The position numbers and the translations under genes were made by a program. From positions 1-7,520 of the forward strand of contig CAMLJW010000259.1 in assembly GCA_946480485.1 (NCBI GenBank): a stretch of DNA of 7,520 nucleotides, read 5' to 3'. The notes under the pieces were generated by a model. That model searched no databases. It was not told the origin of the DNA and saw only the letters and a list, made by a program, of their open reading frames with translations. This DNA comes from an uncultured Streptomyces sp. (GTDB taxonomy: Bacteria; Actinomycetota; Actinomycetes; Streptomycetales; Streptomycetaceae). The first letter of the stretch is position 1; each line of letters begins with the position of its first letter. This document shows, one piece after another, positions 1-6,342 of the stretch.

Positions 1-419
1 TCGGCGATCATCGGGAGGATCGGGGTGATCCCGATCCCGCCCGCGATGAAGAGGTATCGGGGGCTTCCGGCCAGTGAGAAGTGGTTGCGCGGCCCGCGGA
101 CCCTGACGACATCGCCCACCTGGATCTGTTCGTGGGCGTACTGGGAGCCACCGCGCGAGTCGGCGGTCCTCAGCACGGCGATCTGCCAGCTATCACCGGT
201 CGCGGTGTCGCCGCAGAGCGAGTACTGCCGTACCAGCGCGTCGGGCCCGGCGCCCAGCACGATGTCGATGTGCGCGCCGGGGGTCCAGTGCGGGAGGCGG
301 TCGGCGTCGTTGACTGCGACGAGTTCGAGCGAGCGGACTCCGTCCGCCTCGGCTCGTGCCGAACGCACGACCAGATCCATTTCGAGTTCATGAAGCACGG
401 TCTCGGCGGACATCGTCAC
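1..419 (-). CDS. PDR/VanB-family flavin oxidoreductase (ferredoxin-type reductase), N-terminal part, truncated by window edge
   Basis: Reverse-strand reading from GTG at 419 stays open to the window edge (139 complete codons, no stop). Seen: RQYSLCG at residues 64-70, the RxYS flavin-phosphate motif; RGPRNHF near 108-114; IAGGIGITPI at 125-134, the start of the NAD(P)H-binding domain. This order is that of phthalate dioxygenase reductase/VanB proteins, in which electrons pass from NAD(P)H via FMN to a C-terminal plant-type 2Fe-2S domain and on to a Rieske oxygenase or P450. Family members are about 310-320 residues, so the rest of the NAD domain and the 2Fe-2S domain should lie left of the window. 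Start: GTG 419 has a GAAGGG ribosome site (432-427) 7 nt upstream; ATG at 413 is an in-frame alternative with a longer spacer. An AT-rich operator-like element lies 33 nt upstream of the GTG. Family is secure; partner and substrate are unknown. Confidence 0.88.
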   Translation of the reverse strand, partial: MTMSAETVLHELEMDLVVRSARAEADGVRSLELVAVNDADRLPHWTPGAHIDIVLGAGPDALVRQYSLCGDTATGDSWQIAVLRTADSRGGSQYAHEQIQVGDVVRVRGPRNHFSLAGSPRYLFIAGGIGITPILPMIA

Positions 420-452
420 GGGAGGACCCTTCGCTCGCAAATCCTTCTTCCC

Positions 453-470
453 GATAAGATATCAAACATC
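453..470 (-). promoter_or_regulatory. Operator/promoter element A (upstream of the PDR-type reductase)
   Basis: On the minus strand the site reads GATGTTTGATATCTTATC, an AT-rich island in GC-rich DNA. It has the architecture GATA-N3-GATA-N3-TATC found at two other places in this window, with one mismatch in the first block (GATG). Its core, GATATCTTATC, is a near palindrome. A TANNNT hexamer, TATCTT (461-456), could be the -10 box; no convincing -35 is seen. Exactly 33 nt separate the TATC block from the GTG start at 419. It matches element C at 12 of 18 positions. That it binds the GntR regulator encoded at 5226-5927 is inferred from the shared motif. Confidence 0.6.
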
Positions 471-506
471 GCGGTCCCACGCACAGGATCACCGACACTG
501 AGTGCC

Positions 507-854
507 ATGACTCAGACAGCACCTGTCCCCACCACGCCCCTGCGTGCGCGCGCCGAGATCGATCTGGCCGCCCTGCGGACCCATGTCCGGACCCTGCGTG
601 CCCTCGCACAGGGGGCGCAGCTCATGGCCGTCGTGAAGGCCGACGCGTACGGCCATGGCGCGGTGCGGTGTGCCCGGGCGGCCGTCGAGGCCGGAGCCGG
701 TTGGCTGGGGACGGCCACGCCGGAGGAGGCCCTCGCGCTGCGGAAAGCAGGACTCCCGGAGCGCATCATGTGCCGGCTGTGGACGTCGGGCGGACCCTGG
801 CGGGCCGACACAGCGGGTAACCGCAGAGCCTCCGGCCAAGGCACGGCACCGTAG
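507..854 (+). pseudogene. alr: Truncated alanine racemase (N-terminal fragment)
   Basis: Alanine racemase is a PLP enzyme that interconverts L- and D-alanine for peptidoglycan. From ATG 507 the frame reads a normal start of the enzyme: RARAEIDLAALRTHV (13-27), then AVVKADAYGHG (41-51) with the PLP-binding lysine at K44, then GTATPEEALALRKAG and WTSGGPWR (92-99). Similarity to Streptomyces Alr stops there, at about position 803. The frame continues through about 16 low-complexity residues to a TAG at 852-854. The product would be 115 residues against about 380-390 for the full enzyme, and would lack most of the TIM barrel, the catalytic tyrosine and the C-terminal beta domain, so it cannot be active. 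No alr sequence was recognised downstream in any frame, so this is a deletion or partial copy and not a simple frameshift. The start has no strong ribosome site. A functional alr presumably exists elsewhere in the genome. Confidence 0.82.
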
Positions 855-1125
855 GACTTGGGTAGCGGTGCAGTCCCGACGAGGCACGATGTCCACCGTT
901 GCGCGGGCTCTGCTCTCGGATGGGATCGTACGGCCCGCCCGGCCGTCCGCACCCCGACGTGTCACGTCCGGTGCTTCCCTCCGGGCCAGGCGAAGGCCCG
1001 GGGGCAAGCCGCCCGCCAGGTCGTGGCCGCTGCCGATGGTTCCCGGTACGAGCAGGAGCCGTTCGCGCTGTCGCGCAGTACATTGAACGGGCAGAGTTCT
1101 GGAAATCGAACATCTGGTACTACCG
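855..1125. other. Gene-poor stretch between the alr fragment and the sensor phosphatase
   Basis: No frame on either strand gives a recognisable protein here; the open frames are rich in Arg, Pro and Gly, as expected for antisense or noncoding high-GC DNA. It holds a strong hairpin at 978-1004 and a smaller one at 930-946 (6-bp stem ACGGCC/GGCCGT). The last 50 bases before the gene at 1126 are less GC-rich and may hold its promoter: TACATT at 1079-1084 fits a TANNNT -10 box, but no good -35 box was found. No transposase remnant, terminal inverted repeat or target duplication was identified. Confidence 0.5.
978..1004 (+). terminator. GC-rich hairpin, possible terminator
   Basis: Positions 978-987 pair with 995-1004 (10 bp including one G-U pair; core CCGGGCC/GGCCCGG) around a 7-nt loop, AGGCGAA. 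There is no T-run after it, but many actinomycete terminators lack one. It lies downstream of the alr fragment and upstream of the phosphatase gene, so it could insulate the two. Hairpins of this size also arise by chance in DNA this GC-rich. Confidence 0.3.
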
Positions 1126-3576
1126 ATGACACATCTCACCAGCCCGCGCGAAGCAGGATCGGAACAGCCAGGACTGCGGCCGGGCTCGCTGACGGCCGGC
1201 AGGGCGACGGCGGTGCTGGACGAGCGAATGCGGATCGTCGGGTGGAGCCCAGAGGCCGAGGAGCTGTTCGGACACCGGCCATCCGAGGTGCTGGGACGGG
1301 CTTTCGACGCGGTCCTGGCGGACTCCGTGACGGGTGCCGGAATCCTCCCGGTCGACGGCGGCCCCGGGACGCCGGAATCAGCCGGCATAACCGGCATCCG
1401 GTCGGTGCGTCACCGCGACGGCCGCTCGATGCCCGTGGCACTGACCCTTGATCCGCTCGCGCACGGCACTGGCGGGGCGGCCTGGCTGGTGGTCGCGATG
1501 GGCATGGAACTGCTGAGGCAGCGGGCGATCGACCGTGCCGTGCTCGACGGGCTCTACCGTCAGTCACCGGTCGAACTGGTCGTCTACGACACCGACGCCC
1601 GCGTCCGGTGGATCAACACGGCCATCGAGAAGCAGTTCGGTCTGACGCTGCAGGACGTCGAGGGCCGGCTTGTACGCGACATCCTGCCGGAGGGAGTGCT
1701 GCTCACCGAGGACGGTCGCGTGGTGAAGGACGTCGAACAGCCCGTTCTTCAGGTGGTGCGCACCGGTGAGCCAGTGGTCGACGTCCGTTATCGCAGTCCT
1801 ACTCGCCGCGACCCCCATCACGAGCGGGTCTGGTCCCTCTCCTACTTTCTTCTGCGGGACGACACCGGCCGCCCGGTCGGCGTCTGCGAGGCCGGCCTCG
1901 ACATCACCGACCGCTATGTCACACGGGAGCGGCTGTCCCTGCTGAGCCGGGCGAGCGGCAGCATCGGCAGGACTCTTGACATGCGGCGTACCGCAGACGA
2001 TCTGGTCCGGCTCGCGGTACCCGAGTTCGCCGACGCCGCCGTCGTGGACCTGCTGGAACCGGTCCTGCGTGGGGAGGAACCCCCGCTCACCAGCGGCCGC
2101 TCCGGCCCGGCGGATCTATGCGGGGTGGCCAGGCACGCTCACGGCGAGGCGTCGGACACGGTCGTGGACACCCCGGGGGCCCTGGACGACATACGACTGC
2201 GGTGCCTGGCCGACGCCGCGGCAGCAGCCGATCCGGCCATCGGCGCGCTCGCCATACCGCTGACAGCACGGGGCGCCGTCCTGGGCTCCGCGGTCTTCGT
2301 ACGGATCGCGCCGCGCGATCCCTTCGACGCGGAGGAGATCGCACTCGCTGGGGAACTGGTCTCCCGGACCGCGGTCTGCGTGGACAACGCGCGACGGTAC
2401 GCCCGGGAGCACGTCACCGCGCTGACGCTGCAACGCGAGCTGCTGCCGCACGCCCTGCCCCAGCCGGCCGGAGTGGAGATCGCCCACCGCTACCTGCCCG
2501 CGGCGGGGCCGGTCGGCGTCGGCGGCGACTGGTACGACGTCATCCCGCTGTCCGGAGCCCGGGTGGGTCTGGTGGTCGGTGACGTGGCGGGGCACGGCCT
2601 CAGCGCGGCCGCCACAATGGGACGGCTGCGCACCACGGTCGCCGCCCTCGCCGCGCTCGACCTCCCACCGGACGAACTGCTCGCCCGCATGGACGACCTG
2701 GTCGTACGGCCGGGCACATCTCAGCCGGTCCACGCCGAAGAGGAGATCGAGGACCAGGCGCTGGGTGTGACCTGCTTGTACGCCGTCTACGATCCGGTCT
2801 CGAGGATGTGCGTCCTGGCCCGCGCGGGTCATCCGCCCCCGGCACTGGTGATGCCCGAGGGTCAAGTTGAGCTCGTCGACCTGCCCAGCGGGCCGCCGTT
2901 GGGCGTGGGGGGCCTGCCTTTCGAAAGCGCCACCATCGAACTACCGGAGGACAGCACGCTGGTCCTGTTCACCGACGGACTCGTCGAGAGTCGAAAGCGG
3001 GACATCGACATCGGCCTTCGTGCCCTGTGCGACAGGCTCTCCGGCCAGGGCTCCCGCTCGCTGGAGGAAACATGCGACGCCGTCGTCGGCGGGCTGCTGG
3101 CCGGGCCGCCCGCCGACGATGCGGCTCTGCTCCTGGTTCGCGTCCACTCCCTCGCCGGGCATCTGGTGGCGACCTGGGACATCCCCGCCGATCCGGGCGA
3201 GGTCGCGCGGGCGAGGAGCCTCTCCTGCGAGCGGCTGGCCGAATGGGGCGTGCCGGACGAGACCGCCTTCGTCGTCGAACTCGTAGTCAGTGAACTGGTC
3301 ACCAACGCCATCCGGTACGGCGCGTTCCCGATCCGCCTGCGGCTGATCCGGGAACGCGGGCTGATCGTCGAGGTATTCGACGGCGGCTATACCTCCCCGC
3401 ACCTGCGACGCGCCAGCGCGGAGGACGAGGGCGGCCGAGGCCTGTTCCTCGTGGCACAGCTGACCGAACGCTGGGGTACGCGCTACACGCCGACAGGCAA
3501 GACGATCTGGACCGAAGTGCCGCTGACCCCGCCCGAGGCGCCGGATGCCTTCCCCGTCGACGCCTTCCCTCTCTGA
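1126..3576 (+). CDS. PAS-PAS-GAF-SpoIIE (PP2C-type) phosphatase with C-terminal RsbW-like ATPase domain
   Basis: An 816-residue cytosolic signalling protein with no signal peptide or membrane segment. Domains in order: PAS at about 27-125; second PAS at about 140-265, ending in GLDITDR; GAF at about 270-425; SpoIIE/PP2C phosphatase at about 432-675 with GGDWYDV (466-472), GDVAGHG (485-491), FTDG (615-618) and the acidic pair D664-D665, so the metal-binding aspartates look intact; HATPase_c at about 685-805 with ELVTNA (723-728, the N-box Asn is N727), DGG (752-754) and GGRGLFLV (769-776). In this family the phosphatase dephosphorylates STAS anti-sigma-factor antagonists and the RsbW-like domain phosphorylates them or binds a sigma factor, so one protein may hold both opposing activities under PAS/GAF control. 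OsaC of Streptomyces coelicolor is a comparable multidomain protein. Start ATG 1126 puts the first PAS domain near residue 27, but no good ribosome site precedes it; GTG 1213 would cut into the PAS domain. No STAS or sigma-factor gene is adjacent, so its partner is unknown. Confidence 0.9.
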   Translation: MTHLTSPREAGSEQPGLRPGSLTAGRATAVLDERMRIVGWSPEAEELFGHRPSEVLGRAFDAVLADSVTGAGILPVDGGPGTPESAGITGIRSVRHRDGRSMPVALTLDPLAHGTGGAAWLVVAMGMELLRQRAIDRAVLDGLYRQSPVELVVYDTDARVRWINTAIEKQFGLTLQDVEGRLVRDILPEGVLLTEDGRVVKDVEQPVLQVVRTGEPVVDVRYRSPTRRDPHHERVWSLSYFLLRDDTGRPVGVCEAGLDITDRYVTRERLSLLSRASGSIGRTLDMRRTADDLVRLAVPEFADAAVVDLLEPVLRGEEPPLTSGRSGPADLCGVARHAHGEASDTVVDTPGALDDIRLRCLADAAAAADPAIGALAIPLTARGAVLGSAVFVRIAPRDPFDAEEIALAGELVSRTAVCVDNARRYAREHVTALTLQRELLPHALPQPAGVEIAHRYLPAAGPVGVGGDWYDVIPLSGARVGLVVGDVAGHGLSAAATMGRLRTTVAALAALDLPPDELLARMDDLVVRPGTSQPVHAEEEIEDQALGVTCLYAVYDPVSRMCVLARAGHPPPALVMPEGQVELVDLPSGPPLGVGGLPFESATIELPEDSTLVLFTDGLVESRKRDIDIGLRALCDRLSGQGSRSLEETCDAVVGGLLAGPPADDAALLLVRVHSLAGHLVATWDIPADPGEVARARSLSCERLAEWGVPDETAFVVELVVSELVTNAIRYGAFPIRLRLIRERGLIVEVFDGGYTSPHLRRASAEDEGGRGLFLVAQLTERWGTRYTPTGKTIWTEVPLTPPEAPDAFPVDAFPL

Positions 3577-3744
3577 CCACACCCCCGGCCTTACGGGCGC
3601 ATGTGTCAGGCCGTCCGGCTCGACGGCCGGTGTCCCCCGCGACAGCCGCTCCCCCGGCCAGGCTCGCCGCCGCGCCCGTACCGGTCGGGCTGCCGAACCG
3701 ACGTAGAACGGCACACCGCGTGACCGCCATTTGAGCCGGAACGA
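3577..3744. other. Convergent intergenic gap with hairpin
   Basis: This gap separates the 3' ends of the phosphatase (plus) and the aldehyde dehydrogenase (minus). GGCCGTC (3609-3615) and GACGGCC (3622-3628) form a perfect 7-bp stem with a 6-nt loop, well placed to end transcription from either side. No T-run follows, so its role as a bidirectional terminator is inferred from position. No gene was seen in the gap. Confidence 0.4.
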
Positions 3745-5211
3745 CTAGCGCAGCACGAACGGGTCGCCCACGGGGGCCGGGTCGGTGTTGACCCAGATCG
3801 CCTTGGACTGGGTGAACTCCGCGAACCCGTCCATGCCGTTGACCCTGCCGTAGCCGGACGCCTTGGTACCGCCGAACGGCATCGAGAAGTTCATGGCCCG
3901 GTAGGTGTTGATCCAGGCGGTCCCGGCGACCATCTGGCGGGCCACCCGATGTGCCCGCCCTAGGTCATTGGTCCAGATGCCGGCGGCGAGACCGAACTCG
4001 GTGGCGTTGGCGATCGCGACCGCTTCTTCCTCGGTGTCGAAGGTGGTCACGGCGAGTACCGGTCCGAAGAGTTCCTGCGAGAAGACATCCATCTTGGTGG
4101 TGACACCGCCGAGTACGGTCGGCGCGTAGAACCAGCCACCGCCCGGGGTGGGTCCGTCCGGGCCCCCGGCCAGCAGCTCGGCTCCCTGGTCCAGGGCGGC
4201 CGTGACGCCTGCCCGCACGCCCGTGAGGATCTTCTCCTGTGAGATCGGGCCCATCTCGGTCGACGGATCGGTCGGGTCACCGAGGGCGATCCGCCGTGCC
4301 CGCGCGGCGACCGCCGAGACCAGTTCGTCGGCGATGCTCTGGTGGACCAGCAGACGGGAGCCCGCGACACAGGTCTGGCCCGCCGCGGCGAAGATGCCGG
4401 CGATCACACCGTTGGCGACGTCCTCGACCCGTACATCAGGGAAGAAGATGTTGGCGGACTTGCCGCCGAGTTCGGTGACGACCGGCTTGAGGTGCTCGGC
4501 CGCGCGCCCGGTGACGATCCTGGCCGAGTCCGGCCCGCCAGTGAAGAAGATCTTGCGTACCAGCGGGTGCACGACCAGTGCGTCCCCGGCTTCGGCTCCG
4601 TAGCCGTGCACCACGTTCAGGCAGCCGTCGGGGAGACCGGCCTGCTTGGACAGTTCGGCCACACGGCCCAGGGACAGTGCGTTGACCTCCGGGGACTTCA
4701 CCACCACGGTGTTGCCCGCGGCCAGACCCGGAGCGATGCTCATCGCGCCCAGCAGGACGGGTGAGTTGAACGCGGGGATGACGCCGATGACCCCGAATGG
4801 CTCACGCGTCGTGTAGGCCGTGACGTGGGGGGAGTCGAGAGGGATCGAGCGGCCCTCGTTGTGCAGTGCCAGCGTGGCGTAGTAGTGGAACCACGCCCGC
4901 ATGCTCAGGTGCTGCCCCTTGACCTCGCGGATCACCTTGCCGGCGTCACGTGATTCGAGGGCGGCGAGTTCGTCGGCGTGGTCCGCGATGAGGTCGCCCA
5001 TCCGCCAGAGGATCTCCGCCCGTCGCGAGGGGCCGAGGGCCCGCCAGGCCGGGTAGGCGTCGTTCGCGGCCTGAACCGCGGCTTCGACGTCCGCCGCGTC
5101 ACCCCGGGCGATCTCCGCCCAGGGCCGCGTCGTCATCGGGTCGAGCGTGGGAAGATAGCGGGAGCCGGCCGGTGCGGTCGCCTTCCCGTTGATCCAGTGG
5201 TCCGCGCGCAT
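3745..5211 (-). CDS. NAD(P)+-dependent aldehyde dehydrogenase (ALDH superfamily)
   Basis: A 488-residue soluble enzyme of normal ALDH length that oxidises an aldehyde to the carboxylic acid with NAD(P)+. Seen: oxyanion-hole asparagine N149 in IPAFNSP (the usual form is PWNFP); cofactor-contact K172 in VVKSPE; general-base E247 in TELGGKSAN; nucleophile C281 in GQTCVAGSR; E380 in QELFGPV; and the C-terminal signature PFGGTKASGYGR. All catalytic residues are present. Start ATG 5211 has AAAGG (5221-5217) 5 nt upstream. It begins 14 nt after the stop of the GntR gene, so the two are almost certainly one transcript. Its role is probably to convert an aldehyde intermediate to an acid in a catabolic route that also uses the neighbouring acyl-CoA dehydrogenase; this is inferred from context. 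The substrate cannot be named: the sequence does not place it clearly with betaine-, vanillin-, geranial- or semialdehyde-type enzymes. Confidence 0.92.
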   Translation of the reverse strand: MRADHWINGKATAPAGSRYLPTLDPMTTRPWAEIARGDAADVEAAVQAANDAYPAWRALGPSRRAEILWRMGDLIADHADELAALESRDAGKVIREVKGQHLSMRAWFHYYATLALHNEGRSIPLDSPHVTAYTTREPFGVIGVIPAFNSPVLLGAMSIAPGLAAGNTVVVKSPEVNALSLGRVAELSKQAGLPDGCLNVVHGYGAEAGDALVVHPLVRKIFFTGGPDSARIVTGRAAEHLKPVVTELGGKSANIFFPDVRVEDVANGVIAGIFAAAGQTCVAGSRLLVHQSIADELVSAVAARARRIALGDPTDPSTEMGPISQEKILTGVRAGVTAALDQGAELLAGGPDGPTPGGGWFYAPTVLGGVTTKMDVFSQELFGPVLAVTTFDTEEEAVAIANATEFGLAAGIWTNDLGRAHRVARQMVAGTAWINTYRAMNFSMPFGGTKASGYGRVNGMDGFAEFTQSKAIWVNTDPAPVGDPFVLR

Positions 5212-5225
5212 GGGAGCCTTTCGGT

Positions 5226-5927
5226 TCAGGGCGCGGCGCCCTCCTCATCGCTTGTGACGAAGAAGCCCGCACCGGTGAGTGCGTCGACGGCCCGCTGGCC
5301 GTTGACGCTGAGGTGGTGTTCCATGGCCGACCGGACCGCTTCGGCGTCCCGGTCGCGAAGGGCGGCGATGATTGCGTCGTGCTCGTCCGCCGCGTTGCTC
5401 TGCCACCCGGGGATGATCACTCCGAAACGCACGTCCATCCCGTGTGACAGGGGCCGGAGTACCGAGCGCAGTCGGCGTGACGCGCCGACTCGGTTGATCC
5501 GGCTGTGGATCTCGTTGTTCAGTTCTTCCTGCCGGTTCGGGTCCTCGACCGTGCGCATGCGGTCGTTGAGCGCCTGCAGTTCGTCGATGTCCTGCTCTGT
5601 CATCAGCCTCGACGCACGCGCGGCGGCGATGCCCGAGATCTTTCCGTAGATCTCGTAGTGGTCGAGGACGTCGACGGGGTCGATTTCCTCCACGTAGTAC
5701 CCGCGGCGGGGCACCGCGCGGACCAGCCCCTCCGCCGCGAGGGCGATGAGCGCCTCACGGACGGGGAGTTGGCTGACGTCGAGGTCGGCGGCCAGACCTG
5801 TGACGTCCAGCCGACTGCCCCTTCCCAGCTCGCCGACCATGATGCTGTTGCGGATCGCGTCGGCGACGTCCTCTCGCAGCACCCTGCGCGCCGGTCCCCG
5901 TGACTTGAGGTGCAGGTGTCCGTCCAT
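5226..5927 (-). CDS. GntR-family transcriptional regulator, FadR/FCD subfamily
   Basis: A 233-residue DNA-binding regulator. The N-terminal winged helix (about 12-80) shows the GntR pattern: REDVADAIRNSIMVGEL, then GSRLDVTGLAADLDVS and LPVREALIALAAEGLV. The C-terminal FCD ligand domain (about 86-212) keeps metal-type histidines: H141 in NEIHSRI, H183 in DEHDAI and H205 in MEHHL. FCD regulators usually sense small organic acids or acyl-CoA compounds and repress the adjacent catabolic genes until the ligand binds. Start choice: the frame is open up to ATG 6008, but the extra 27 codons have poor GC3 and do not resemble a GntR N-terminus. ATG 5927 gives normal family length and has GGAG upstream, though only 2 nt away, which is unusually close. 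It is first in an operon with the aldehyde dehydrogenase and has operator element B upstream, so autoregulation is likely. The effector is unknown. Confidence 0.9.
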   Translation of the reverse strand: MDGHLHLKSRGPARRVLREDVADAIRNSIMVGELGRGSRLDVTGLAADLDVSQLPVREALIALAAEGLVRAVPRRGYYVEEIDPVDVLDHYEIYGKISGIAAARASRLMTEQDIDELQALNDRMRTVEDPNRQEELNNEIHSRINRVGASRRLRSVLRPLSHGMDVRFGVIIPGWQSNAADEHDAIIAALRDRDAEAVRSAMEHHLSVNGQRAVDALTGAGFFVTSDEEGAAP

Positions 5928-6024
5928 GACTCCGCAATCTGGTCGTCCGCCATCGAAGGTTGCGATTTCTCGCGCCCTGGAGGCCGGATCGACCCCCCTG
6001 CGAGGCATGCTACCGTCGCGCTCA

Positions 6025-6050
6025 CTTTGATACTTTATCGCATATCAAAG
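6025..6050 (-). promoter_or_regulatory. Operator/promoter element B (upstream of GntR-aldehyde dehydrogenase operon)
   Basis: CTTTGATA (6025-6032) and TATCAAAG (6043-6050) form a perfect 8-bp inverted repeat around a 10-nt centre. On the minus strand, in the direction of the operon, the 18-bp core (6046-6029) reads GATATGCGATAAAGTATC, the pattern GATA-N3-GATA-N3-TATC, identical to element C at 15 of 18 positions. TAAAGT (6037-6032) fits a TANNNT -10 box, so a bound protein would cover the promoter. No good -35 was found. It is the most symmetrical of the three sites, as expected for autoregulation by the GntR protein; binding itself is inferred. Confidence 0.72.
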
Positions 6051-6291
6051 ATGCAGGCCAGTCATCCGTCGCCTTCCGCCGATGAGCCGCCATGTCCACC
6101 TCACCTAGCCGGGTGCTCTCGCACACGTCCGGTCCCTGGCCCAGGTGCTGCGCGACGCCTCGGGCGCCGACCCCGGGCTTTCGGTGGAAGTGCGCGCGCG
6201 AACGCCGATGTCCGTAGGCCCGAGTCGCACCCGCCTCGCCGGAGCGTCCGCAAGCCCACCTCGACGCCACCGTCACCCCGAGAGCCTGACC

Positions 6292-6309
6292 GATAAATGA
6301 TAAAGTATC
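6292..6309 (+). promoter_or_regulatory. Operator/promoter element C (upstream of acyl-CoA dehydrogenase)
   Basis: The plus strand reads GATAAATGATAAAGTATC, three 4-bp blocks at 7-bp steps. With one flanking base each side, CGATA (6291-6295) and TATCG (6306-6310) form inverted arms around a 10-nt centre, the same geometry as element B. TAAAGT (6301-6306) fits a TANNNT -10 box and would start transcription near 6313. Exactly 33 nt lie between the TATC block and the GTG start at 6343, the same distance as at element A. It is probably the site at which the GntR regulator controls the acyl-CoA dehydrogenase. Confidence 0.68.
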
Positions 6310-6342
6310 GAAATGGGTATGGTGAGCGAGGGGAGTGAATCC

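Larger units (their letters stand above)
5928..6342. other. Divergent regulatory region between the GntR operon and the acyl-CoA dehydrogenase gene
   Basis: It holds two AT-rich operator/promoter elements (B near 6025-6050 firing left, C at 6292-6309 firing right), separated by about 240 bp. The GC-rich spacer, about 6051-6290, has no recognisable gene. One plus-strand frame is open from 6109 to the TGA at 6298-6300, and its 6121-6190 part looks coding-like, with high GC3 and helix-like residues around SLAQVLRDASG. It has no start with a ribosome site: ATG 6082 in this frame meets a stop at 6106-6108. I treat it as possible gene debris. The leader from element B to the GntR start is about 100 nt and shows no riboswitch-like fold that I can recognise. 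Confidence 0.5.

Noticed and set aside
81..506. Extending alr upstream to an open-frame start at 81
   Set aside because: This part is antisense to the convincing flavin oxidoreductase; Alr similarity begins just after ATG 507.
930..946. ACGGCC/GGCCGT inverted repeat as an operator
   Set aside because: Short GC-only palindromes are frequent by chance in this DNA, and it is not repeated elsewhere in the window.
855..1125. Insertion-sequence or transposase remnant as the cause of the alr truncation
   Set aside because: No transposase-like translation, terminal inverted repeat or target duplication was found by eye; a database search could change this.
489..1397. Long minus-strand open frame (302 codons) across the alr fragment and the start of the phosphatase gene
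   Set aside because: It is rich in Arg, Pro, Gly and Ser, resembles no family, and lies antisense to the clear PAS domain and Alr sequence: a high-GC shadow frame.
2116..2865. Minus-strand open frame (249 codons) inside the phosphatase gene
   Set aside because: Antisense to intact GAF and SpoIIE motifs, with no recognisable domain of its own.
5928..6008. Longer GntR protein starting at ATG 6008
   Set aside because: The 27 extra codons have low GC3 and no GntR-like sequence, and the protein from 5927 already has family length. Not fully excluded, because the 5927 ribosome site is unusually close to the start.
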